Below are positions 1-8,536 of a stretch of 54,446 bases of DNA, piece by piece (positions within the stretch are counted from its first letter, which is position 1; every line of letters begins with the position of its first letter). Source of the DNA: JAKOQB01 sp036824465. Its GTDB lineage: Bacteria; Pseudomonadota; Gammaproteobacteria; Burkholderiales; Burkholderiaceae_F. The position numbers and the translations under genes are program-made. The notes beneath the pieces are model-generated. The model was given only the letters and a program-made list of their open reading frames with translations, did no database searches and was not told the DNA's origin. The DNA lies in contig DAITAC010000014.1 of assembly GCA_036824465.1 (NCBI GenBank), positions 1 through 54,446 on the forward strand, given 5' to 3'.

Positions 1-76
1 TGGCGTCCCCTACCGGATTCGAACCGGTGTTATCGCCGTGAAAGGGCGGTGTCCTAGGCCTCTAGACGAAGGGGAC
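1..76 (-). tRNA. tRNA-Glu (anticodon TTC)
   Basis: Reading the minus strand gives a complete 76-nt cloverleaf starting GTCCCC and ending GGGGACG-CCA, with the CCA encoded at positions 1-3. The seven-base anticodon loop reads CTTTCAC, giving TTC (Glu). The T-loop GGTTCGAATCC is intact. It lies 21 bp downstream of tRNA-Ala and is probably processed from the same transcript. The enzyme that charges it, GltX, is encoded 1.9 kb away on the same strand. Confidence 0.96.
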
Positions 77-97
77 TGACTGCGGGAAGTCAATCGG

Positions 98-173
<76 letters not shown>

Positions 174-189
174 ACTTGGGAAGGCGCGG

Positions 190-217
190 ATTATAGCTGC
201 GCGAGGCTAGCGGGCAA
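190..217 (-). promoter_or_regulatory. sigma-70 promoter of the tRNA-Ala/tRNA-Glu unit
   Basis: On the minus strand there is a -35 box TTGCCC (217-212), a 16-bp spacer and a perfect -10 box TATAAT (195-190), followed by the GC-rich discriminator CCGCGCC. The predicted start lies about 10 bp before the tRNA-Ala 5' end. GC-rich discriminators are typical of stable-RNA promoters under stringent control. The same discriminator follows the -10-like box of the tRNA-Val gene. Confidence 0.75.
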
Positions 218-218
218 A

Positions 219-830
219 TCAGTCCGGCTTGCGTGCGGGATCGTCGCGCGACAGCACGTCGCGAAACGCCTCAAACCGCTTCCACGCGGGCACCGGTGGC
301 ACTGTGCCGGCGCGCGGTACGTAGGGTGACGGTGTGACAAGCCGCAAGGTGTGGATATAACGCGGGCAGTTCGGGAAGATGCGCTCGGCACGCACGCGCA
401 CGATGAACTGCGCACCGGCGAAGCTTTCAAGCAACGGGTCATCGAAATGGAGGCTTGCGACTCCGTTGACGCGCAGACGCTGCGGGTGCTCGAAGTCGAT
501 GAACAGCAGCGCGACCGCCTGGTTAACCACTACATTGCCCAGGCTGCGGTACATGCCGTTGCCGTCGTAGTTCGGAAACGCGAGTTCGTTGGCGCCCGTC
601 ACGCGCACGAAACCGGCGTCGCCGCCCTTGTACGAGCCGTCGGGGCGACCCTGTGCGTCGGCCGTCGCAAGGAAGAACAGCACGCGACTTTCGATGAAGG
701 CACGGTCCTCGTCGAGGAACACGGTGCGGCCGAGCTTTTCGTCGAGCCGGTCAGCCAGTTGGCGCGTATCGAAGCGATCCTGCAGCCGGCGCATGCCGGC
801 GTGATAGGGATCGTCAGCCGATGTCTTCAT
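219..830 (-). CDS. pyridoxamine 5'-phosphate oxidase (PNPOx)-like flavin-binding protein
   Basis: Protein of 203 aa resembling the PNPOx-like split-barrel family of FMN-binding proteins. A long helical N-terminus is followed by the barrel core (FLATADAQGRPDGSYKGG) and the segment LAFPNYDGNGMYRSLGN, both typical of this group. Start chosen at ATG 830 (MKTSADD); a longer reading in the same frame runs through the neighbouring VOC gene and has no homology. The first 17 bp overlap the end of the VOC gene, so the two are probably co-translated. Substrate unknown; family members are often flavin reductases or oxidases of small molecules. Confidence 0.8.
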   Translation of the reverse strand: MKTSADDPYHAGMRRLQDRFDTRQLADRLDEKLGRTVFLDEDRAFIESRVLFFLATADAQGRPDGSYKGGDAGFVRVTGANELAFPNYDGNGMYRSLGNVVVNQAVALLFIDFEHPQRLRVNGVASLHFDDPLLESFAGAQFIVRVRAERIFPNCPRYIHTLRLVTPSPYVPRAGTVPPVPAWKRFEAFRDVLSRDDPARKPD

Positions 831-1194
831 GCAGACACAGGATGTTTCCCTCGGGATCGTGGAACCACGCCGCCTTTTCGGACCCGAGCACGCACACGTG
901 CTCGACGGTCTTGAAGCCGGGCAGGTCATAGTCGTCGAACACGACGCCACGCAATTTGAGTTGCGCGATCTCGGACTGGATGTCTGCGACGCGGAAGCTG
1001 AGCGCCGTGTGCTCCGCCCGGGTGCCCTCAGGCTTGGGAAAGAGCGCAACCTCGGTGCCGCCGCAGCGATAGACGAATTTGCCGTCCGGCTTGGCGCCGA
1101 CCGCCTCGAGCTGAAGCTTCTCTTCGTAGAAGCGGCGCGCACGCGCGAGATCCTTGACCGGGAGCATGCAGGTCACTTGGGTTCCGGAAAGCAT
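814..1194 (-). CDS. VOC (glyoxalase/bleomycin-resistance) family protein
   Basis: Protein of 126 aa with the vicinal-oxygen-chelate fold. The N-terminal half (VTCMLPVKDLARARRFYEE) and the C-terminal WFHDPEGNILCLHE are the two signature ends of single-domain VOC proteins. Glu and His positions suited to metal binding are present. A clear ribosome site (GAAGGAG) lies 7 bp before the ATG at 1194. Its 3' end overlaps the PNPOx-like gene, suggesting a two-gene unit. The family includes glyoxalase I, dioxygenases and antibiotic-binding proteins; the precise activity cannot be read from sequence. Confidence 0.82.
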   Translation of the reverse strand: MLSGTQVTCMLPVKDLARARRFYEEKLQLEAVGAKPDGKFVYRCGGTEVALFPKPEGTRAEHTALSFRVADIQSEIAQLKLRGVVFDDYDLPGFKTVEHVCVLGSEKAAWFHDPEGNILCLHEDIG

Positions 1195-1457
1195 GAGTTA
1201 CTCCTTCAAATCGCCGGTTTTATCGTGTGACCTGCGCTTTCCCGCGGTGCCACCCTCTCTCGTTGCGACTTCAGTACGCAGTTACCCAAGGCGCGCGCCA
1301 CAGCGAACACCACTGGCGGCGATCGACGGTCATTGATGTGCCGCTGCAGACTGTCCAGCCGCGCGCAATGCCTGGGTTTGTCGTGGTTACGACGCGCGGA
1401 GCATTCACCGCCGATCGCTCAAATCCCGAGCGGTGCCAAAGCGGGTCGCCCGCTACA

Positions 1458-1652
1458 TCAAGCTGGCGGGCTGCCGTTCTTGAACATCTTGCTCAGTTGC
1501 TGCCGCAGTTCAGGTGTGTCTTTGTGCTGATGGACCGCGACCGCGTGCTGGACCGCGGCCTCCAGCAATTCCTTCTCCGAATTCGCGCTCATTGCAAGGG
1601 AGCAGTTCATTTCGCTTGGAAATTCGCGACAGTCGATGTACTTGCGCGCCAT
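1458..1652 (-). CDS. DUF1059 domain protein
   Basis: Small protein of 64 aa (MARKYIDCREFPS...) matching the DUF1059 pattern: an N-terminal IDCREFPSEMNC with two cysteines, an acidic helix (KELLEAAVQHAVAVHQHKDT) and a C-terminal helix. The function of the family is unknown. Start placed at ATG 1652 because GGGAGG lies 8 bp upstream and the family begins here; 23 further in-frame codons upstream look non-coding. It lies downstream of gltX on the same strand, next to the first assembly gap. Confidence 0.75.
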   Translation of the reverse strand: MARKYIDCREFPSEMNCSLAMSANSEKELLEAAVQHAVAVHQHKDTPELRQQLSKMFKNGSPPA

Positions 1653-1744
1653 GGTGGCCTCCCTGGTCGATGCGACCCGCGTTGAGGTGCCCATGTTGGT
1701 ACTGCAAGCCGCATCACGCAATTCGCCTAAATGCGTACATCGCT

Positions 1745-1799
1745 GCGGCGCCGCGCTGACGGACTTTCAGGTGTCGATGCGAGACAACGCGTCCTGCAG
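1745..1799. repeat. 55-bp duplicated contig end, left of gap 1
   Basis: Identical over all 55 bp to 1900-1954 on the other side of the N run, including the last codons of gltX. Best read as the same genomic bases present once at each contig end, not a biological repeat. Confidence 0.9.
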
Positions 1800-1899
1800 N
1801 NNNNNNNNNNNNNNNNNNNNNNNNNNNNNNNNNNNNNNNNNNNNNNNNNNNNNNNNNNNNNNNNNNNNNNNNNNNNNNNNNNNNNNNNNNNNNNNNNNN
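1800..1899. other. assembly gap (100 N)
   Basis: Exactly 100 N. Because the same 55 bp lie on both sides, the contigs probably overlap and no sequence is missing. Removing 1800-1954 would restore a plausible junction between gltX and the DUF1059 gene. Confidence 0.95.
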
Positions 1900-1954
1900 G
1901 CGGCGCCGCGCTGACGGACTTTCAGGTGTCGATGCGAGACAACGCGTCCTGCAG
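1900..1954. repeat. 55-bp duplicated contig end, right of gap 1
   Basis: Second copy of the 55 bp at 1745-1799. It contains the true 3' end of gltX (stop at 1922-1924). Confidence 0.9.
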
Positions 1955-3325
1955 CCGTTGCTGCACCGCGTCGCGGCCGATCAACTCGAGCACCGCGTCG
2001 ATCGACGGCGTCTGCGTACGCCCGGTCACTGCCACGCGCAGCGGCACGGCGATCTGCGGCATCTTGATAGGGAGGTCCTTGACCAGCTGCTTCAACAGCG
2101 CCGACAGCGCCGTCCGCTCCCAGGCGATCGCGGAGGCACGCTCGGCGAAAGCGCGCACCGCTTCAAGGCTTGCGCCCGTGAGGTGCTGCTTCAGCAGCGC
2201 GGCATCGACCGTGTGCGGGCCATAGAAAAGCATCGCCTCGTCAGCGAGTTCGTTCAGCGTCTTCGCACGCTCCTTCAGCAGCGCGACCACGGCTTCCAGC
2301 GACGGCCCGACCACCACGCCACCGCGCTGCGCGATGCGCGGCGCCACGAGCCCGGCGAGCCGCGCGTTGTCGGCTTCCTTCATGTACTCGCCGTTCAGCC
2401 ACAGCAGTTTGTCGAGGTTGTACTGCGCCGGCGCGCGGTTCACGTGGTCCAGGTCGAACCATCCAATCAGCTGCTCGCGCGTGAATTTCTCCTCGTCACC
2501 GTGACTCCAGCCGAGTCGCGCCAGGTAGTTGAACAGCGCCTCCGGCAGGAAGCCGTCTTCGTCGTACTGCAGGACGCTGACCGCCCCGTGGCGCTTGGAT
2601 AGTTTCTGCCCGTCGGGACCGAGGATCATCGGCAGATGGCCGAACTGCGGCAACGCCGCGCCCAGTGCCTTGTAGATATTGATCTGCCGTGGCGTGTTGT
2701 TCACATGATCGTCGCCGCGCAGCACATGGGTGATGCGCATGTCGATGTCATCGACCACCACGGCGAAGTTGTAGGTCGGCACGAGGTCAACGCCGCGCGC
2801 GATCACCAGATCGTCGAGTTCGCTGTTGGCGATCGCAATCGGGCCCTTGACGAGGTCGGTCCACGCCACCTCGCCCGCATCAGGATTGCGAAAGCGGATC
2901 ACCGGATTCACACCGGCCGGCGGCGTCCTGCCGTGCGCATTCTCGGGCCGCCAGCGGCCGTCGTAACGCGGCTTCTCATTGCGTGCCATCTGCTGCTCGC
3001 GCATCGCGTCGAGCTCTTCGACGGTCGCGTAGCAGCGGTACGCCTTGCCCTCCGCGAGCAGGCGCTCGATCACCTCGCGATAACGTGCAAAGCGCTCCGT
3101 CTGGCGGATCGGCCCCTCGTCGTAGTCGAGGTCGAGCCAGTTCATCGAGTCGAGGATGACGCGCACCGCTTCCTCGGTCGAGCGCTCGATGTCAGTGTCC
3201 TCGATGCGCAGAATGAACTGCCCGCCAAAATGGCGCGCATACGCCCACGAGAACAGCGCAGTGCGCGCGGTGCCCAGATGGAGCATGCCGGTGGGGCTGG
3301 GTGCGATGCGGGTGCGGACAGTCAT
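1922..3325 (-). CDS. gltX: glutamyl-tRNA synthetase
   Basis: Class I aminoacyl-tRNA synthetase of 467 aa, the usual bacterial length, that charges tRNA-Glu in the cytoplasm. The HIGH-type motif reads PSPTGMLHLGTART (residues 9-22) and the KMSKS-type motif is KLSKRHG (241-247). The C-terminal helical anticodon-binding domain is present. The start ATG at 3325 sits directly before the PSPTG motif. tRNA-Val(CAC) is 36 bp upstream on the same strand, so the promoter is probably shared. The coding region is intact; only its 3' flank is disturbed by the assembly gap. Confidence 0.98.
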   Translation of the reverse strand: MTVRTRIAPSPTGMLHLGTARTALFSWAYARHFGGQFILRIEDTDIERSTEEAVRVILDSMNWLDLDYDEGPIRQTERFARYREVIERLLAEGKAYRCYATVEELDAMREQQMARNEKPRYDGRWRPENAHGRTPPAGVNPVIRFRNPDAGEVAWTDLVKGPIAIANSELDDLVIARGVDLVPTYNFAVVVDDIDMRITHVLRGDDHVNNTPRQINIYKALGAALPQFGHLPMILGPDGQKLSKRHGAVSVLQYDEDGFLPEALFNYLARLGWSHGDEEKFTREQLIGWFDLDHVNRAPAQYNLDKLLWLNGEYMKEADNARLAGLVAPRIAQRGGVVVGPSLEAVVALLKERAKTLNELADEAMLFYGPHTVDAALLKQHLTGASLEAVRAFAERASAIAWERTALSALLKQLVKDLPIKMPQIAVPLRVAVTGRTQTPSIDAVLELIGRDAVQQRLQDALSRIDT

Positions 3326-3361
3326 CGGGAAAAGAGCCCGCGGGGCGGGCCAGGAAGGAGT

Positions 3362-3436
3362 TGGTGGGTGGTACAGGGATCGAACCTGTGACCCCGTCCG
3401 TGTGAAGGACGTGCTCTACCGCTGAGCTAACCACCC
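3362..3436 (-). tRNA. tRNA-Val (anticodon CAC)
   Basis: The minus strand gives a 75-nt cloverleaf starting GGGTGGTTAGCTCAG and ending ACCACCC-A-CCA, with encoded CCA at 3362-3364. The anticodon stem CGTCC/GGACG encloses the loop TTCACAC, so the anticodon is CAC, which reads GTG. It lies immediately upstream of gltX. Confidence 0.93.
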
Positions 3437-3456
3437 GACGCCGCGTTGAGGCGCGG

Positions 3457-3462
3457 ATTCTA
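3457..3462 (-). promoter_or_regulatory. -10 box of the tRNA-Val/gltX promoter
   Basis: Minus-strand TAGAAT, 20 bp before the tRNA 5' end, followed by CCGCGCC, the same discriminator as at the tRNA-Ala promoter. No good -35 box is visible 16-18 bp upstream, so the call rests on the -10 box and discriminator. Confidence 0.45.
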
Positions 3463-3492
3463 ACCGAGCGCCCGGCCTTAGACTCGTCACCG

Positions 3493-5004
3493 ATGAACCT
3501 CGCGCATACGCTCTTGCGCGCCGCGCGGCGGCTGCCCGGCCAGCCGGCCGTGATCGAGCGCGACCGCTGCCATTACAGCTATGCCGAACTCGCGGCACGT
3601 GTGCTGCGGCTCGCGCATGCGCTGCGCGAACGACTGGCAGTCGAGCCCGGCGAGCGCGTGGCGCTGGTCATGCGCAACAACGCTGCGTACGTCGAACTGC
3701 TGTACGCATGCTGGGCCGCCGGCCTGTGCGCAATCCCGATCAACGTCAAGCTGCACGCCAGCGAGATCGCGTTCATTCTCGACGACGCGGCCGCGCGCGT
3801 TTGCTTCGTCACCGATGATGTCGACACCGTCGCAATCGCCGCCGCGCGCATAGGTGCCAGCACGACTTTCATCGACGTCGACACAGCCGACTATCGCGCG
3901 CTGGCGAGGCACGACGGCTGCTCACCGATCGACGTAGCCGACGATGACCCGGCGTGGCTTTTCTACACCAGCGGAACGACTGGACGGCCCAAGGGCGTGA
4001 TGCTCACGCATCGCAATCTGCTGGCGATGACTCTGAACTACCTGGCAGACGTCGACCACGCCACGGTCGGCGATCACCTGCTGCATGCGGCGCCGATGTC
4101 GCACGGCTCGGGCCTGTACACGCTGCCGAACATCGCAGTGGGTGCCACGCAACTGATCCCGGCATCGCGCGGGTTCGACGAGGCAGAGATCGACGAGATC
4201 CTTGCATTCGCTCCCAACGTGAAGCTCTTCGCCGCACCGACCATGGTGATGCGGCTGGTCGATCGACTGCGCGGGCAGGCCGAGGGATTGAAGCTGATCG
4301 TCTACGGCGGCGGGCCGATGTATGTCGCCGATTGCCTGCGCGCGCTCGACCGTTTCGGGCCGAAACTCGTGCAGATCTACGGCCAGGGCGAAAGTCCGAT
4401 GACGATCACCGTGCTGCCGATTGCGGATCATCTCGACGATCACGACGGCCGCCGCCTGGAGCGGATCGGCTCCGTGGGCCGCGCGCAGACCGGCGTCGAG
4501 GTTGCCGTGTTCGACGAGAACGATCATCCGGTCGCCCTCGGCGAGATCGGCGAAGTGTGCGTGCGCGGCGATACCGTGATGCGCGGCTACCTGAACAACG
4601 CGGAAGCGACCGCAATGACGCTCGCCCATGGGTGGTTGCACACGGGCGACCTTGGGCGTCTCGACGGACACGGCTACCTGACGCTGGTCGATCGCAGCAA
4701 GGACCTGATCATCTCGGGCGGCTCGAACATCTACCCGCGCGAAATCGAGGAGCTGCTGTTGCGACATCCGGGTGTGGCCGAAGTCGCGGTGATCGGCACG
4801 CGTGACGCAGAATGGGGCGAGGCGGTCGTCGCCATTGTGGTCGCGCGCGACGGCGCATCCATCGATGCGGCCACGCTCGACGCGTTCTGCCTCGAACACA
4901 TCGCGCGCTTCAAGCGGCCGAAGCGCTACGTGTTCGTCGATGAATTGCCGAAGAACGCCGCGGGCAAGGTAGTGAAACGCCAGTTGCGCGACTCACTGAC
5001 CTGA
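3493..5004 (+). CDS. AMP-forming acyl-CoA synthetase (fatty-acid-CoA ligase type)
   Basis: ANL-superfamily adenylating enzyme of 503 aa. It activates a carboxylic acid with ATP and transfers it to CoA. The P-loop-like motif YTSGTTGRPKG, the adenylate motif YGQGESPMT, the TGDLG motif and the hinge DRSKDLIISGG are all present. The C-terminal catalytic lysine lies in PKNAAGKVVKRQL. Length and motifs fit medium- or long-chain acyl-CoA ligases, but the acyl substrate is not predictable; benzoate- or malonate-type ligases are alternatives. Its 3' end overlaps the convergent histidine kinase gene by 12 bp. Confidence 0.88.
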   Translation: MNLAHTLLRAARRLPGQPAVIERDRCHYSYAELAARVLRLAHALRERLAVEPGERVALVMRNNAAYVELLYACWAAGLCAIPINVKLHASEIAFILDDAAARVCFVTDDVDTVAIAAARIGASTTFIDVDTADYRALARHDGCSPIDVADDDPAWLFYTSGTTGRPKGVMLTHRNLLAMTLNYLADVDHATVGDHLLHAAPMSHGSGLYTLPNIAVGATQLIPASRGFDEAEIDEILAFAPNVKLFAAPTMVMRLVDRLRGQAEGLKLIVYGGGPMYVADCLRALDRFGPKLVQIYGQGESPMTITVLPIADHLDDHDGRRLERIGSVGRAQTGVEVAVFDENDHPVALGEIGEVCVRGDTVMRGYLNNAEATAMTLAHGWLHTGDLGRLDGHGYLTLVDRSKDLIISGGSNIYPREIEELLLRHPGVAEVAVIGTRDAEWGEAVVAIVVARDGASIDAATLDAFCLEHIARFKRPKRYVFVDELPKNAAGKVVKRQLRDSLT

Positions 5005-7395
5005 GGCACCCGCCGCGGTCAGGCAGGCATGCAGCGCCGCCTTCAGGCGCGCTGGCGGAACCGGCTTGATCAGCAGCGGCAGTCCGCTGGCTTTCACACG
5101 CGCAAGTTCGCGTGCGCCGGTATCACCCGAAATAAGCAGCGCGGGAAAGACCGCGCCAAAGCGCCCGCGCAGGAGCGTGACCACATCGACACCGTCGATG
5201 CCGCCGCCGAGCCGCAGATCGACGATGGCGGCGTCCGGTTTCACACCCGTATCCAGCACGCGCGTGAGTTCAACCGGATCGGCCGCGACGAACGCCTTTA
5301 CACCCCATTGGCTGAGCAATGCGACCGACGCATCGCGAATCTCGACTTCGTCGTCGACCACGAGGACAGCTTTGCCTTGCAGCAGCGAAGGCGCGAGCAA
5401 CAACTCGTTTGGAGCGTCCGCGTCTATCGCTGCGTCCAACCGCGGCAACGAGAGTCGGAAGATCGTGCCCCGCCCAGGCGCCGACTGCAACTGCAGCGGG
5501 TGATCAAGGAGCCGTGTCAGCCGGCGCACGATTGCGAGCCCCAGACCCAGTCCCCGGCGCCGGTCGCGCGCCGGGTTGTTGACCTGATAGAACTCGTCGA
5601 AGACGCGCTCCTGCTCGGCAGCGGCGATGCCGACACCCGAATCGCGCACCTCGAGCACGACCTTGTCGCCGCGCCGTCGCGCGCCGATCAGCACACCGCC
5701 GCGCTCTGTGTAGCGCAGTGCGTTGGACACGAGGTTCGACGCGATGCGCTCCAGCAGCACCGGGTCGCTCGTCACCGCTAATCGCGTCGGCACGAAACGC
5801 AGATTTAGCCCACGCTGCTCCGCGTCACGATGGAACTCGGCATCGAGGCGGTCAAACAGGTTCTGCAGTCGGAGCGGCCGAACCCTTGGTTCAATCACGC
5901 CGGCATCCAGCCGTGACAGGTCGAGCAGTTCGTTGAACAGGCTTTCGAGCGCCTCGATCGATGAGCCAATGCGGCGCCGCAGTTCACGCCCTTCTTCGGA
6001 GCTCAGATGCGCATCGAGCGCCGAGGCGAACATGCCGAGCGAATGCAGCGGCTGGCGCAGGTCGTGACTCGCAGCGGCGAAGAATTTCGATTTGGCCACG
6101 CTGGCCTGTTCGGCCACTTCACGCGCGGCGCGTACGTCGTCGAGTTGGCGACGCAGCTCGGCATTCGCCTCCACCACGCGGCGCTCAAGCGTGCGGTTCA
6201 GTTCCTCGAACGCGCTCGCCGTGCGCTGATAACGCTCGACCAGCATCCAGCCGGCGAGAAAGATGAAGGACAGGCCGGCATACGGCGTAAGGATGTATTC
6301 CTTGACGAGCTCGCCCCAGACATTCGCCTTCAGCCAGTCGTACACCGAGAATGACACCGACAACACGCCGACCGCGAGCAGCAGCGCGCCGTCAAAGCTG
6401 CGCGAGGTGAACGCAAACTGCATCACGCCGGACAGCGCGACGATCGCCATGCCGATGCACGCCGCCAGGAACAGGCCGTACGCAAGCGCGCCAGCGCCGA
6501 AGAACACGATGCCGTACATGATCGGCACGGCTGCGAGCGAGAAGACCAGGCCGAAGCGGGCGAACCAGCGCCACTGCAAACCCGCGAAGCGCACGCAAAA
6601 CAGGCTCAGAGCGCTGACGAACCAGGCGTACGCGGCGTACCAGAACACGACATAGTGCTGGAACGGAAGCGGCGTTTCAGGCAGCAATGTCACCGCGGTA
6701 TGCAACCCCCACACGATTGCGCCGACGCCGAACAGCACGAACGTCCTCGGATCCCGCTGGCCACGCGCCAGCACGAGCGCAAAGAAACCGAGGGTGGCGA
6801 TGACGGCCGCGATAACCAGCGGCGCGACGGTATCGCGCACCAGCACGCGAAACTCGACCTTGGAGACCGCTGCTGCATCGCCGAACCAGAGCGGCGCCAG
6901 GCCGCCACCACGCTGTGGCAGCGCGAACGAGGTCAGCTCGATCTCATTATTCCCCGAACGCAGCAGATCCGCCGGGACGCTGAATTCAGGCGACATGCGC
7001 CAACTGCGCAGCCGCGGCGCACTCACGGGGTCGCCGCGCGTGGTTGCAAAAACCTCCGTGCCATTAACGCGCGCGACAAAATGCAGCCGAGCCGCCTCGA
7101 CAAATACGCTCAGGTTGCGATGGCCAGGTGGGACGGTGACCACGAATCGGTGCCGCGTCGGATTGCCTGCCTCGTTGCCGCGCCAATAACCTGGTAACCG
7201 CATCGTTTCCGTCGGGCCCACCGCGGTGCCGTCGGGCGCAATGCGGTCGACCTCGGCCGTGTCCAGACGCACCAGGAACCGGGTGTCTGCTTCGGATGCG
7301 TTCACCGACCGTGTAGTGACAATCACGACGGCGGCTAACGCAATCAAGGCATGCACACTTCGGATCTGGAGCGTGGGCAACATCGACATCCGCAA
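4993..7395 (-). CDS. membrane hybrid sensor histidine kinase with 7-TM sensor and receiver domain
   Basis: Sensor kinase of 800 aa. Signal-anchor at about 12-32, a periplasmic beta-rich region (about 35-185), seven predicted membrane helices (about 188-392) as in 7TMR sensor kinases, a coiled coil (395-435), a HisKA domain with phospho-acceptor His444 in ASHDLRQPLHSLG, an HATPase domain (N-box about 549-563, G-boxes DSGVGI and GLGLGLAIV), and a C-terminal receiver domain (acidic pair D681/D682, phospho-acceptor D726, K777). It is divergent from a NarL-type regulator 60 bp away, which is probably its output partner. Signal unknown. Confidence 0.9.
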   Translation of the reverse strand: MRMSMLPTLQIRSVHALIALAAVVIVTTRSVNASEADTRFLVRLDTAEVDRIAPDGTAVGPTETMRLPGYWRGNEAGNPTRHRFVVTVPPGHRNLSVFVEAARLHFVARVNGTEVFATTRGDPVSAPRLRSWRMSPEFSVPADLLRSGNNEIELTSFALPQRGGGLAPLWFGDAAAVSKVEFRVLVRDTVAPLVIAAVIATLGFFALVLARGQRDPRTFVLFGVGAIVWGLHTAVTLLPETPLPFQHYVVFWYAAYAWFVSALSLFCVRFAGLQWRWFARFGLVFSLAAVPIMYGIVFFGAGALAYGLFLAACIGMAIVALSGVMQFAFTSRSFDGALLLAVGVLSVSFSVYDWLKANVWGELVKEYILTPYAGLSFIFLAGWMLVERYQRTASAFEELNRTLERRVVEANAELRRQLDDVRAAREVAEQASVAKSKFFAAASHDLRQPLHSLGMFASALDAHLSSEEGRELRRRIGSSIEALESLFNELLDLSRLDAGVIEPRVRPLRLQNLFDRLDAEFHRDAEQRGLNLRFVPTRLAVTSDPVLLERIASNLVSNALRYTERGGVLIGARRRGDKVVLEVRDSGVGIAAAEQERVFDEFYQVNNPARDRRRGLGLGLAIVRRLTRLLDHPLQLQSAPGRGTIFRLSLPRLDAAIDADAPNELLLAPSLLQGKAVLVVDDEVEIRDASVALLSQWGVKAFVAADPVELTRVLDTGVKPDAAIVDLRLGGGIDGVDVVTLLRGRFGAVFPALLISGDTGARELARVKASGLPLLIKPVPPARLKAALHACLTAAGASGQ

Positions 7396-7455
7396 TCTTT
7401 GTGATTAGCCTCTCGTCCCGGCCTGCAGAACTCGAAGCCAAAAGGCACGTTACCC

Positions 7456-8154
7456 GTGATTGCCCGATCGCAACAAGCCCAACCTGAGGCCACACCAAAC
7501 GACGCGCGCGCGGAGCGGCCGCTGCGCGTGCTGCTGGCCGACGATCACGAAATGATGCGCCTTGCGCTTCGCACCGCGCTGGCCTCGCTTGGCCCATCGA
7601 CCGAGTGGTTCGAGGCCGGCCGGGCCGACGAGGCCCAGGCGCTGCTGGAGAAACTGCCCGACCTCGACCTGGCGCTGATCGACTTCAACATGCCGGGCGC
7701 GAGCGACGTCCAATGGCTGGCACAACTGCGTATCCGTTATCCGTCGCTGCCACTGGTCGTGATTTCGGCGCAGGAGGATTCGGCCCTGATCAGGCAACTG
7801 ATCGCGCTTGGCGTGGCCGGCTTCATCCCGAAATCGGACTCGGCGCGGGTCGTGCTGCAAGCGGTGACGCTGGTGCTGGCGGGCGGCACCTATGCACCGT
7901 TGCGGCTCCTCAATTCGTCGACGCCCAACTCCCCGCGGAACGGTGGACGAATGTCGGAACTGACGCCGCGGCAGCTCGACGTGCTGCAGCGCCTGGCGCG
8001 CGGCCTGCCCAACAAGCTGATCGCGCGCGAACTGACCCTGTCCGAGGGCACGGTCAAGGCGCATCTGCTGGCGATCTATCGCGTACTCAATGCGCGCAAT
8101 CGGACCGAGGCCGTTGTCGCCGCGCAGGATTGGCTGCGCGACGAGCAGCGTTAG
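7456..8154 (+). CDS. NarL/FixJ-family response regulator
   Basis: Protein of 232 aa: a receiver domain (D29/D30, phospho-acceptor D76, K126) and a C-terminal LuxR-type helix-turn-helix (about 166-227; LTPRQLDVLQRLARGLPNKLIA, then TVKAHL). Starts with GTG at 7456. It lies back to back with the hybrid histidine kinase at 4993-7395, so a phosphorelay from that kinase to this DNA-binding regulator is likely. The last 4 bp overlap the convergent small gene. Target genes unknown; the short divergent spacer could hold autoregulatory sites. Confidence 0.9.
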   Translation: MIARSQQAQPEATPNDARAERPLRVLLADDHEMMRLALRTALASLGPSTEWFEAGRADEAQALLEKLPDLDLALIDFNMPGASDVQWLAQLRIRYPSLPLVVISAQEDSALIRQLIALGVAGFIPKSDSARVVLQAVTLVLAGGTYAPLRLLNSSTPNSPRNGGRMSELTPRQLDVLQRLARGLPNKLIARELTLSEGTVKAHLLAIYRVLNARNRTEAVVAAQDWLRDEQR

Positions 8155-8450
8155 GACGACTTTCCACGCGCAGCTGCGCGGGTGCCGCCGCGAACCGGCA
8201 CCTTGCGCACCGAACTTCGGTCAGTCCTCGGCTCTTTCTCAATGACTGCTGCTGTCGATGCGGGCTGAAGCGCCGGCGCATTGGTCACCAGCGGCGCGGC
8301 GCGCGCGACGCGATCGCCGTCGCAGGTCGCGAACCCGGCGATGTCCATGGCGTAGTACGGACAAGCCGAATCGGCGACGACCTCGACCGTCGCACCGGCC
8401 GAGGTCGCCCAGCCAAGGCCAACCACGGCGATCTTCAACAAAGCCCTCAT
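8151..8450 (-). CDS. small secreted protein of unknown function
   Basis: Protein of 99 aa with a signal peptide (MRALLKIAVVGLGWATSAGA) and a short mature part with two cysteines (SACPYY, FATCDGD) that could form a disulfide. The basic, low-complexity C-terminus looks disordered. AGGTGG lies just before the ATG. I recognise no family. It converges on and overlaps the response regulator by 4 bp. Confidence 0.5.
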   Translation of the reverse strand: MRALLKIAVVGLGWATSAGATVEVVADSACPYYAMDIAGFATCDGDRVARAAPLVTNAPALQPASTAAVIEKEPRTDRSSVRKVPVRGGTRAAARGKSS

Positions 8451-8536
8451 ACGTCCACCTCGATCTTCAAAGCCATGCGCAGGAAAAAGGCGGGCGGCGG
8501 CGGGAACGCACCCGAAGCCGCCGCCCTGGAGACAAC

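Noticed and set aside
219..1142. A 307-codon frame through the PNPOx-like and VOC genes
   Set aside because: Only the part after ATG 830 resembles a protein family; the rest is a shadow of the VOC gene.
1745..1954. 55-bp direct repeats as attachment sites of an integrated element
   Set aside because: Both gaps have the same 55-bp and 100-N layout with unrelated sequences, which points to the assembler and not to integration.
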